Below are positions 1 through 7,026 of a stretch of 13,259 nucleotides of DNA, piece by piece (position 1 is the first letter of the stretch; the number at the start of each line of letters is the position of its first letter). Source of the DNA: JAWLFY01 sp964462125. Lineage in GTDB: Bacteria; Planctomycetota; Planctomycetia; Pirellulales; Pirellulaceae. Where the stretch lies: NCBI GenBank assembly GCA_964462125.1, contig CAYWXT010000151.1, forward strand, positions 1-13,259, given 5' to 3'. Both the position numbers and the translations under genes were made by a program. The notes beneath the pieces were generated by a model. The model did not search any database and was not told where the DNA came from. It saw only the letters and a program-made list of their open reading frames with translations.

Positions 1-315
1 ACTGACCCGGCGCTGACGACGGATTCCGACCGCCGCGTCTTCGATCGACGGCAACGTGAGGTTTGGTCTGCGGCGTTGGCGGGGATTCGCGACGTCTCGC
101 CATTTTCTAGCGAAGAGGAACGGCTCGCGCGACGCCTGCTGTTTGCCTCCGTTTGGATTAGTCTGGCGAATTGGTTGGTGTGGTTGGTAATCGATCGGCG
201 ACGGTTTGCGGTTGGTCTGCGGGACGTCGCCACCCGGATCGACGAACTGGTCCGCCTTGCCGAGTCACTCGGGCCAGCCGCTCGGGATGGGGGGGGCCCA
301 TGGAGCGGGGGGTGA
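1..315 (+). CDS. 3' end of an unrecognised gene (C-terminal 104 residues)
   Basis: The reading frame is open from the first base of the window to a TGA at 313-315, so this is the C-terminal end of a protein that begins outside the window. A TTG at 76 could serve as a start, but the frame is equally protein-like before it (for example RRVFDRRQREVW), so an internal start is not needed. The visible part is charged and helical-looking. It has one hydrophobic stretch near residues 49-64 (SVWISLANWLVWLVI) that could be a single membrane helix or a buried helix, then a short Arg-rich segment and a Gly-rich end. I do not recognise the family and assign no function. The gene ends 92 bases before the DsbD-type gene on the same strand, with a possible promoter between them. 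Confidence 0.6.
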   Translation, partial: TDPALTTDSDRRVFDRRQREVWSAALAGIRDVSPFSSEEERLARRLLFASVWISLANWLVWLVIDRRRFAVGLRDVATRIDELVRLAESLGPAARDGGGPWSGG

Positions 316-345
316 CGCTGTCTGCAAGTTGGCTGGGGCGGGACG

Positions 346-375
346 TTGGCCAAGATTCTTGCGCCTCGATACAAT
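346..375 (+). promoter_or_regulatory. possible sigma-70-type promoter for the DsbD-type gene
   Basis: TTGGCC (346-351) and TACAAT (370-375) are separated by 18 bases. They match the -35 and -10 consensus at 4/6 and 5/6. Transcription would start near 382 and leave a leader of about 25 bases before the ATG at 408. This is the only good -10-like hexamer in the 92-base gap. It is a sequence match only. Confidence 0.35.
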
Positions 376-407
376 TCAGACAACACAATAGGATCAAGTA
401 GGTAGCG

Positions 408-3017
408 ATGAAGCCACAATATTGCCGGCGAATGGATCGACCTTGGGGAGGTCTCTCGCGTTTGCTTTGTTCGACGTCCACCTTGATTTTGGCCTGCCTC
501 GCCGCACTGGCCATCGCCTCGGCTCCGCAGCCGGGCAGCGCCCAGGATGCGTTGGGGGACGGGAACGACTTATTCCCCGAGTTCTCGTCGGGCGGTGGGG
601 AGCAGGCGAGAACGCAGCCATCGAGCTGGTCGGCGCGCTACGGTCCCGCCGATGGTTCGGACCAGGTGCAATTGCAGGTCGATGTCGAGCTGGGCAGCGG
701 CTGGCACCTCTATTCCTTGACCCAACCAACCGGCGGCCCCAAGCCGACGCGATTGACGGTGATCGAGCCGACCGGCGCGGAGGTGGCGGAGTCGTGGTCG
801 CCGAATGAGCCGCCGAAGAAGAGCGTCTCGGAAGATTTCGGCGGTCTGACGCTGGAGGAGCATGACGACGAGGTCCGCTTCACCTCCACGGTTCAGCTTC
901 CACCTGGCTACGACGGCCCGGTCCACGTGCGGGTCGACGCGCAGGTCTGCCAGGACGACGGGTCATGTATTCCGGTTCGCGAAACCTTGGTGGCGGAACG
1001 CTCCGGCGGCGATAACAAGGCGGCTGAAACGGCAACCGAGGCGGAGCCGTCGTCCGAGGCGTCCGCACAGGCTTCGCAGGGGTCCGAGTCGGAGGCGGTG
1101 GGGGACCCGTTTCGCGACGGTGATTATGTCGTCGAGTGGAAAGCGAGCCTTTCCGCCTCGCGGGCTGAGCCCGGATCGCAACTGACGCTCAAGGTCACGG
1201 CGAATCCCGACCCGACTTATCACGTCTACACCGCGGCGGTCGACGACTCGAGCAGCTCGACCAATTTTGTCATCCGCGATAAAGGGGGCCTCCGCATCGG
1301 GGCGCCCATGACGAACGAACCGATCGTCGATTCGGACCAGCTGCCGGGAACCAGCTATCACGAAGGCGACGTGACCTGGTCGCTGCCGGTGGAGGTGCCG
1401 GAGGATCTTGAGCCGGGCGAGCAAACGATCGAGGGGTTCATCGTTTATCAAGCTTGTACCGAGACGAGTTGTCAAAGGCCGATGGCGTTGGCGTTCGAGG
1501 CGGAGCTAACCGTGACCGAGGAGCTCGCCGAACCCGCTTCCGCGTTGCCGATCCAATTGGTTTCTGCGAAGCGAGCCGAGGCGCTTGATCTAGCCGCAAC
1601 GCAGAGGTGGGTTGATGAACTCTCCGCGACAACGCCTGCCCCAGGCGGCGCGAGTGGTGCTGCCGGCGAGCCCGCCGGGGACGAGGCGACAAGTCGTGAC
1701 GACGACGCGGCCGCTGCGCCGGTGTCGGCCCCAGGTGACACCGGGTTGATGCCGTTCCCGCTGATCCTGCTGTTCGCGTTTTTAGGGGGAATCATTCTGA
1801 ACGTGATGCCTTGTGTCTTGCCGATCGTGGGGCTCAAGGTGATGGGCTTTGTCAAACAGGCTGGCGAGGACCGCGGGCGGATCTTGACGCTGAATCTCGC
1901 TTACATCGGCGGCATCCTTACCATGTTCGCGTTGTTTGCAATTCTGGCGGTGAGCGTCTCGTTCGGATGGGGCGAACAGTTGACCTACTTTCCGGTCCGA
2001 CTTGGCCTGACGCTGCTCTTGTTTGCGTTGGCACTGAGCTATTTCGGTGTGTGGGAGATTCCGGTACCGGGCTTCGCGGCGGGCAAGGCGTCGCAGGAGC
2101 TGCAGCAGCGCGAAGGGATGACCGGGGCGTATTCCAAGGGCATCTTCGCGACGATCCTGGCCACCCCCTGCAGCGGCCCCCTGCTCGGCTACATCCTCGG
2201 TCTGACCTTGGCGCTCTCCGCACCCCTGACGTTCCTGATCTTCATGACCGTCGGGCTGGGGATGTCGCTGCCTTACTTGGTCGTCGGGCTCCGTCCCGGG
2301 CTGATCGGTTGGCTTCCCCAACCGGGGCCTTGGATGGAAACGCTCAAGCAGTTCTTGGCGTTTTTGTTCCTCGCGACCGTCGCTTTTTTCTTTGCGACCT
2401 TCAGCGACCATCACAAAGTACCAGTATTCATCGCCCTGTTGGGCGTCTGGTTCGGATGCTGGTTGATCGGCCAGGTTCCCAATTGGGAGCGGCTATCCAA
2501 GCGGCTGGCGGCCTGGACCGCCGGGATCGCGTTTGCGACGTTGATCGGCGTCGGTGCGTTTCGTCTGATCGGCCAGGAGAAGTTGCTGGAGTGGGAGCCC
2601 TACAGCGAAGCCCGCTTGGTGCAACTTCAGAACCAGGGTCGCACGGTTCTGCTCGACTTTGGTGCCAAGTGGTGTGGAAACTGCATCTACAACTACGAGA
2701 CGGCGCTCGATACGGAACCGACGCGAGAGCTGGTCGAGCAGCTCGACGCGGTGGCGATGTACGCCGATTGGACCGACAGCGATCCGGAAATTGAAGCCAA
2801 ACTGAAGGAACTCGACAGCATCTCGATTCCCTTGTTGGTGATTTATCCGGGCAACGATCCCGACAACCCGCTGGTGCTGCGCGATATCGTCACCCAGGGT
2901 CAGGTCCTTGCCGCGTTGGAACAGGCGGGGCCGAGTCAGGCCGGCCCGGACGCGGAGTCTCCCTCAATGTTGACCCAACGCGCCAAGGCCGAATCGCTTG
3001 TGACCACCAGCGACTAG
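408..3017 (+). CDS. dsbD: DsbD-type protein-disulfide reductase with duplicated N-terminal domain
   Basis: This 869-residue membrane protein should carry electrons from cytoplasmic thioredoxin across the inner membrane to periplasmic disulfide-isomerase or cytochrome c maturation partners. Residues 1-46 form a signal peptide ending near SAQ. Residues about 75-195 are a DsbD alpha-like domain with C181 and C187 (Cx5C spacing, as in E. coli DsbD). Residues about 242-370 are a second, related domain with C350 and C355 (Cx4C). Ala/Ser/Glu-rich linkers lie at 200-236 and 405-445. Residues 447-720 form the multi-span domain, with C469 in PCVLP and C588 in TPCSGP, the two membrane cysteines of the family. 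Residues 730-840 are a thioredoxin domain with WCGNC (C756, C759) and a likely cis-proline at P808. E. coli DsbD has about 565 residues, so the extra length comes from the second N-terminal domain and linkers. The start is ATG 408 behind a weak AGGT. ATG 432 would give a more compact signal peptide and is possible. mnmE follows after 63 bases. Confidence 0.92.
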   Translation: MKPQYCRRMDRPWGGLSRLLCSTSTLILACLAALAIASAPQPGSAQDALGDGNDLFPEFSSGGGEQARTQPSSWSARYGPADGSDQVQLQVDVELGSGWHLYSLTQPTGGPKPTRLTVIEPTGAEVAESWSPNEPPKKSVSEDFGGLTLEEHDDEVRFTSTVQLPPGYDGPVHVRVDAQVCQDDGSCIPVRETLVAERSGGDNKAAETATEAEPSSEASAQASQGSESEAVGDPFRDGDYVVEWKASLSASRAEPGSQLTLKVTANPDPTYHVYTAAVDDSSSSTNFVIRDKGGLRIGAPMTNEPIVDSDQLPGTSYHEGDVTWSLPVEVPEDLEPGEQTIEGFIVYQACTETSCQRPMALAFEAELTVTEELAEPASALPIQLVSAKRAEALDLAATQRWVDELSATTPAPGGASGAAGEPAGDEATSRDDDAAAAPVSAPGDTGLMPFPLILLFAFLGGIILNVMPCVLPIVGLKVMGFVKQAGEDRGRILTLNLAYIGGILTMFALFAILAVSVSFGWGEQLTYFPVRLGLTLLLFALALSYFGVWEIPVPGFAAGKASQELQQREGMTGAYSKGIFATILATPCSGPLLGYILGLTLALSAPLTFLIFMTVGLGMSLPYLVVGLRPGLIGWLPQPGPWMETLKQFLAFLFLATVAFFFATFSDHHKVPVFIALLGVWFGCWLIGQVPNWERLSKRLAAWTAGIAFATLIGVGAFRLIGQEKLLEWEPYSEARLVQLQNQGRTVLLDFGAKWCGNCIYNYETALDTEPTRELVEQLDAVAMYADWTDSDPEIEAKLKELDSISIPLLVIYPGNDPDNPLVLRDIVTQGQVLAALEQAGPSQAGPDAESPSMLTQRAKAESLVTTSD

Positions 3018-3080
3018 TGGTCAGAAACTCCTGAGCCGACGGCGCTCGCCGCGGGCCCGTCACACGGTTGAGACGCGGAT

Positions 3081-4439
3081 TTGATCGACATTGAAGAAAC
3101 CATCGTCGCGATTGCCTCGCCCACCGCGCCGGCCTTGCGAGGGATCGTGCGGTTGTCGGGGGCGGGCGTTGCCGACGTCTTGGGCAAACTTGGAGTCCCG
3201 GTACCCATCCGATCTGCGGCCTACCGGCAAGAGACGGAACTGGATCTGGGTGATCCGCTCGGCCGGCTGCCGGCGAGCTTGCTCGTCTGGCCGAATCGAC
3301 GGAGTTACACCGGCCAGCCATCAGCCGAGATCCATTCGATCGGCTCGCTGCCGGTGCTGCAATGCGTTGTGGAACGGGCGACCCAATCGGGTGCTCGGCC
3401 CGCTCGGCCGGGAGAATTCACCATGCGGGCGTTCTTGGCCGGCCGTCTCGATTTGACGCAAGCCGAAGCGGTGTTGGGGGTGATCGAGGCGGAGGGACGA
3501 GGGACGCTCGACAGCGCCCTACGGCAGCTCGGTGGCAACCTGTCGCGACCGCTCGAGCGAGTTCGGTCGACCATGCTCGACCTGTTGGCCGACGTCGAGG
3601 CGGGGCTCGACTTCGTCGACGAGGACATTGAATTTGTCAGTGACGAAGCGCTCGTCGCTGGGCTTTCGGAAATCGGTGAGACTTTGAAACGCACGGCCGC
3701 CACGCTCCGCAGCCGCGATGGTGTGGCCGACCGGGTGCTGGTGGCGCTGTGCGGAGAACCCAACGCCGGAAAGAGCCAGCTCTTCAATCGGCTCGCTGGC
3801 GAGGAGGCTGCGATTGTTTCCGACACCTCCGGCACCACACGAGACGTCGTGACGGCGGACGTCGACCTTCGCGGCCTACCGGTGCGGCTGGTCGATACCG
3901 CCGGGCTCGATTCGATCCAATGCCGGTTATCAGGGCTTGCCCAGAAACATTCCCGGCGGGCAGCGCAAGACGCCCAGCTGCGCCTGTGGTGTGTCGATCT
4001 CAGCCGAACGGACCTCAACAGCGCGACCGAGCGGTTGCAGTCCGCCGCAGCTCAAAGCAGCTCGCGGCAAATCGATCTCTGGGTGGGGACTAAAGCGGAT
4101 CTCACCGAGACTCGCCTGCCCTCACCCTGGATCACCACCAGCACCCAGGAGGACAGCGGACTCGATCGGTTGATTGGATCCATCGTGAGTTGTTTAGCGG
4201 ATCGCGACCGCGAGGAGACTGGGTCGGTGGTCGGCACCGCGGCCCGCTGTCGCGACAGCCTCCGAGGAGCGATCGATGCGATCGACGCGGCGATCGGTTT
4301 GGCGGCCCGCCAGGAAGGCCACGAATGGGTCGCGGCGGAGCTTCGAACGGCCGTGGAGTGTCTCGGCGAAGTCACCGGGGCCGTCTACACCGAGGACATC
4401 CTCGACCGGGTTTTTAGCCGCTTTTGCATCGGCAAATGA
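3081..4439 (+). CDS. mnmE: tRNA uridine-5-carboxymethylaminomethyl modification GTPase MnmE, divergent
   Basis: MnmE works with MnmG to modify the wobble uridine (position 34) of certain tRNAs, using GTP and a folate one-carbon unit. The product has 452 residues, a normal length. An N-terminal folate-binding domain (1-120) includes GIVRLSG, SYTG and RPGEFTMRAFLAGRLDLTQAEAV. A helical domain is split around the G domain: G1 GEPNAGKS (225-232, with the potassium-site Asn kept), G2 GTTRD (251-255), G3 DTAG (272-275) and G4 TKAD (337-340) in place of NKxD. The protein ends in the family signature FCIGK, whose cysteine is C449. Aligned without gaps to E. coli MnmE from DTAG onward, the general-base Glu282 falls on Ser284. 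The HGGP segment of the folate domain is also not kept. The start is TTG 3081: an in-frame TGA at 3069-3071 leaves almost no alternative. The gene lies downstream of dsbD and is probably co-transcribed. Confidence 0.93.
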   Translation: MIDIEETIVAIASPTAPALRGIVRLSGAGVADVLGKLGVPVPIRSAAYRQETELDLGDPLGRLPASLLVWPNRRSYTGQPSAEIHSIGSLPVLQCVVERATQSGARPARPGEFTMRAFLAGRLDLTQAEAVLGVIEAEGRGTLDSALRQLGGNLSRPLERVRSTMLDLLADVEAGLDFVDEDIEFVSDEALVAGLSEIGETLKRTAATLRSRDGVADRVLVALCGEPNAGKSQLFNRLAGEEAAIVSDTSGTTRDVVTADVDLRGLPVRLVDTAGLDSIQCRLSGLAQKHSRRAAQDAQLRLWCVDLSRTDLNSATERLQSAAAQSSSRQIDLWVGTKADLTETRLPSPWITTSTQEDSGLDRLIGSIVSCLADRDREETGSVVGTAARCRDSLRGAIDAIDAAIGLAARQEGHEWVAAELRTAVECLGEVTGAVYTEDILDRVFSRFCIGK

Positions 4440-4529
4440 CCTTCGCACCTAACCTCGCGAAGCGAAATCGATCAAAATAGAATAAGGCCCAGCGCTGTAG
4501 TTTTCCTTTTTCGCGATTGATGTGATTGC

Positions 4530-5348
4530 ATGCCGGTTCGAATCAAATGCCAGTGCGGTAAGGCCCTGACTGTCAAGGACGAATCGAGGGGGAAGCAGGT
4601 CAAGTGTCCGGGGTGTGCGAAGGTCCTTCCCGTGCCGCCGGCGAATCCGGCCAAGGCGACGGCAACTGGGGGGACGACGAAGGGTAGGCCTCGAACCGCA
4701 CCGAGCCCGCCAACCAGTGACACCGCGGACTCACTGGATGATCTGTTTGCCGAGGAGGGGTTTAGCCACCAAGTCGCTGCGGTCTGCCCGGCGTGTGGCT
4801 CCGAAATGGCTGCCAACGCGGTGCTGTGCACCAAGTGCGGGTTCAACAAGCAGACAGGTCAGCGGTTGGAGGGGCACAAGACGCCCGGCGTTGATATCGA
4901 CATGGGAACGCTCGCGCTGAAGCGGGCGGAAAGCGCAATGCGCGCCGACCAAGACGTTCAGGACCGGATGTTGAGCCGGTCTGGAATGCCCTGGTGGATG
5001 TTGGGGTTGGTCCTGTTTGTCATCATTGGCGGCGTCGGCGTGCTGACCTACGCTGTCAACGCATCAAAACAGGTGGAAGGCGAAGGGCCGACGTACAACG
5101 TGATGGGATTGTTCCTCACCATCTCCGCCGGCGGCTTCTATCTTGTGGGAGCCGGGGCGGGATTGGTGATTTTGATCAAAGCTTTCCAAAAGAGCGTGCT
5201 CGTAGGGCTCCTTTACCTCTTCGTCCCCTTCTATGCACTTTATTTCTGTTTCAAGTACTGGAGCGAGGTTTGGCGACCGCTGCTTCTCGCGATCATCGCC
5301 GGCGGGATCGGCGTCGCGTTACTAATCGCCGGCATGGCTTCGATGTGA
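4530..5348 (+). CDS. double zinc-ribbon, four-helix membrane protein of unknown function
   Basis: The 272-residue protein opens with a CxC...CxxC zinc-binding module (C7, C9, C26, C29; KCQCGKAL ... KCPGC). This is a pattern commonly seen at the N terminus of planctomycete membrane or regulatory proteins. A Pro/Ala/Thr-rich linker (about 35-65) follows, then a second ribbon with C86, C89, C100 and C103 (CPACG ... CTKCG). The C-terminal half has four predicted membrane segments: about 155-178, 192-218, 222-243 and 248-269. There is no signal peptide, so both ribbons should face the cytoplasm. The function is unknown; the ribbons could bind protein or nucleic acid partners, but nothing here decides that. 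The start is ATG 4530 with no clear Shine-Dalgarno. The gene follows mnmE by 90 bases on the same strand and converges on the minus-strand operon that ends at 5455. Confidence 0.8.
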   Translation: MPVRIKCQCGKALTVKDESRGKQVKCPGCAKVLPVPPANPAKATATGGTTKGRPRTAPSPPTSDTADSLDDLFAEEGFSHQVAAVCPACGSEMAANAVLCTKCGFNKQTGQRLEGHKTPGVDIDMGTLALKRAESAMRADQDVQDRMLSRSGMPWWMLGLVLFVIIGGVGVLTYAVNASKQVEGEGPTYNVMGLFLTISAGGFYLVGAGAGLVILIKAFQKSVLVGLLYLFVPFYALYFCFKYWSEVWRPLLLAIIAGGIGVALLIAGMASM

Positions 5349-5373
5349 CCAATGAGCAGGACGATCGAGGCCG

Positions 5374-5425
5374 CACGGCTCGCGCCGTGGCGTTTGTAAC
5401 GGCTGGGCGCAAGCCCCCGGCCGTT
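5374..5425. repeat. two adjacent palindromes between convergent genes
   Basis: Hairpin A pairs CACGGC (5374-5379) with GCCGTG (5384-5389) around a TCGC loop. Hairpin B (5398-5425) pairs AACGGC with GCCGTT and, inside that, GGGC with GCCC around a GCAA (GNRA-type) loop. Neither has a run of T on either strand, so they are not typical intrinsic terminators. They sit in the 106-base gap between a plus-strand gene end and a minus-strand gene end. This is the usual place for REP-like repeats or bidirectional transcript-end structures. Copy number elsewhere in the genome cannot be seen from here. Confidence 0.55.
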
Positions 5426-5454
5426 GAGCCCGAAACTCAAGCTGCGGCGGAATA

Positions 5455-7026
5455 CTAGTCGACGCGCTCGCCCCCAGCGATTGTCAGCAGCGCTTTCAAC
5501 TTCTCGTCATTGACCTCGTCGCGGCTGAGAGTTCGCACTGAGCCGTCCAGCATCAACACGGTGACCGCGTCGCGGTCGCCGAACACGTCGGCAACCGGAT
5601 CGTCGGCGGAGACCGTCCAGGGCTCTGGCGACGCCCATGGCACCGCAGCCTCTGGCGGCGCGTCGATCGCCGCGATCGTGTTGGATCTCCCGTCGGTCAC
5701 GTCTTGGAACGTTCGCGGTGGACCGTCCCCGTCCCACAGCGATCCGGGGAAGACCGGAAATCGCAGCCGGGTATGAGAGGGGTGGTCGGCATCGAGCCGT
5801 CCGCTCGCGTAGGCTGGCACCACCGTCCCGGCGGGCGCTTTGTTCGACGCATGATCCCACCTCTGGTCGCGCTGAAATGATTCGTATAGCGCCTGCTGCT
5901 CCATGAATGGCAAAATCGCGACACGGCCGCTGAGCAACGGTTTCCCTTCCGGGTCAACGAAACATCGCGGCGGCAGGTGCTCGTAAGTTTGATAGTAATA
6001 ATGAATCGCCAAGCCGACCTGCTTCATGTCGTTCGACCGCTGCCTCTGGGCGGTCTGCCCTCGGCCGACGACCAGCAGCTGTGCGACCTGTTTTGCGATC
6101 GCATCCCCCTGCAATTCAATCACGACATCGTCGTCCTTCACCGTTACCCGAATCAGATCATTCAGTTCGGGGGTGTGCTCGACCATTTCGTCCAACAAGG
6201 CAGCGGTTCTGCGGCTCGCTTCGGTTCCTGACGTCGAGACCGTCAGCCGTGCCTCCAGGCTCGGCGGCAGGCTCCATTGCACGACACATCGTTCAATGTC
6301 CCGAACCAACTGCTGCGGAGAAATCGCCACCGGCAGGTCCGCCGATATTTTGTCTGGCCAAATCAATGCCAGTTCCCGGCGAGCTTCCTGGGGGAGAGAA
6401 ATCACGATCATGTGATCGAGCCGATCCGTCGATGTCAGCGGCAGAATCAGGTCGGGTCTTAAAACAGCTTCGGCCTTCTGCACTCGATCGACCGCGGCCT
6501 GAGGCCCCACGAGCAATAGGTTTTCCTTCGTCACGATCGTTTGCGGTGGATCTTCGGGAATTCCTTGCAGCGCCAGGGACGCCACGCCTTCGATCGCTGC
6601 CGGGTCATCACCGGGAGCCACGACGAGCGGCCCTCCGTCGAACCACGATCGGGTCGCAGCGGTGGCGTACAGATGAGAAACGCCGGCGTCACGGAGCGAC
6701 TTAATGAAACCATCAACCATCGCGATTCCCTGTTTGGCTTCCGCCCCCTCGGGGTCCATCCTTGTCACCTCCGAGAGCCAATGGGTGATTTCCTCGACAT
6801 CCACCTGGCTCAGATCGAGATCGACGACGATTGTGCTCGACGGTTCGAGATAGGGGGTCGCTGGGTGCTTCACCACGGCGGCTTGCTCGACGTCATCGAT
6901 CAACACTGGCTTGGGGCCGGCGGTCGGAAACTGGGGCGGGCTGGGCTCCCGCGGCTGGTTTTCTTGGGCAGGGACGGTTGCCGTCATCAGAGCGACCGCG
7001 AGGCCTGCGATTATCCATCGATTCAT
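5455..7026 (-). CDS. secreted protein with C-terminal DUF1559-like domain
   Basis: The 523-residue protein has a Sec-type signal peptide (1-21, cut near VPA/Q), so it should be exported. Residues about 50-325 form a domain I do not recognise, beginning after a Pro-rich stretch with HPATPYLEPSSTIVVDLDL. From about residue 327 the sequence resembles planctomycete DUF1559 proteins just after their pilin-like helix: QRQRSNDMKQVGLAIHYYYQ, then LPPR, ILPFMEQQALY, DVTDGRSNTI (442-451) and a closing LMLDGSVRTLS (491-501). Classic DUF1559 proteins start with a prepilin methylation helix, which is absent. The histidine of the usual H-x9-DG end motif also seems replaced. The start ATG overlaps the upstream gene's stop as ATGA, so the two are translationally coupled. 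It is the last gene of the sigma-factor operon. Role unknown. Confidence 0.8.
   Translation of the reverse strand: MNRWIIAGLAVALMTATVPAQENQPREPSPPQFPTAGPKPVLIDDVEQAAVVKHPATPYLEPSSTIVVDLDLSQVDVEEITHWLSEVTRMDPEGAEAKQGIAMVDGFIKSLRDAGVSHLYATAATRSWFDGGPLVVAPGDDPAAIEGVASLALQGIPEDPPQTIVTKENLLLVGPQAAVDRVQKAEAVLRPDLILPLTSTDRLDHMIVISLPQEARRELALIWPDKISADLPVAISPQQLVRDIERCVVQWSLPPSLEARLTVSTSGTEASRRTAALLDEMVEHTPELNDLIRVTVKDDDVVIELQGDAIAKQVAQLLVVGRGQTAQRQRSNDMKQVGLAIHYYYQTYEHLPPRCFVDPEGKPLLSGRVAILPFMEQQALYESFQRDQRWDHASNKAPAGTVVPAYASGRLDADHPSHTRLRFPVFPGSLWDGDGPPRTFQDVTDGRSNTIAAIDAPPEAAVPWASPEPWTVSADDPVADVFGDRDAVTVLMLDGSVRTLSRDEVNDEKLKALLTIAGGERVD

Noticed and set aside
1811..2794. A 327-codon plus-strand open frame overlapping the DsbD-type gene
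   Set aside because: It lies wholly inside the dsbD-like gene in another frame and is Arg/Gly-rich, as expected of a shadow frame in GC-rich DNA. The dsbD frame carries all the family motifs.
3305..4018. A 237-codon minus-strand open frame opposite mnmE
   Set aside because: It has a Ser/Arg-rich composition typical of an antisense shadow and no domain. The MnmE motifs are on the plus strand.
4441..4466. Possible terminator hairpin after mnmE (CTTCGC ... GCGAAG)
   Set aside because: Only six pairs with a 10-base loop and no T-run. Too weak to call.
5374..5425. Classical intrinsic terminators for the convergent genes
   Set aside because: The stems are good, but no T-run follows on either strand, so they were listed as palindromic repeats instead.
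6081..6704. A 207-codon plus-strand open frame opposite the DUF1559-like gene
   Set aside because: It has Arg/Pro-rich shadow composition and no recognisable motif, while the minus strand has a signal peptide and domain.
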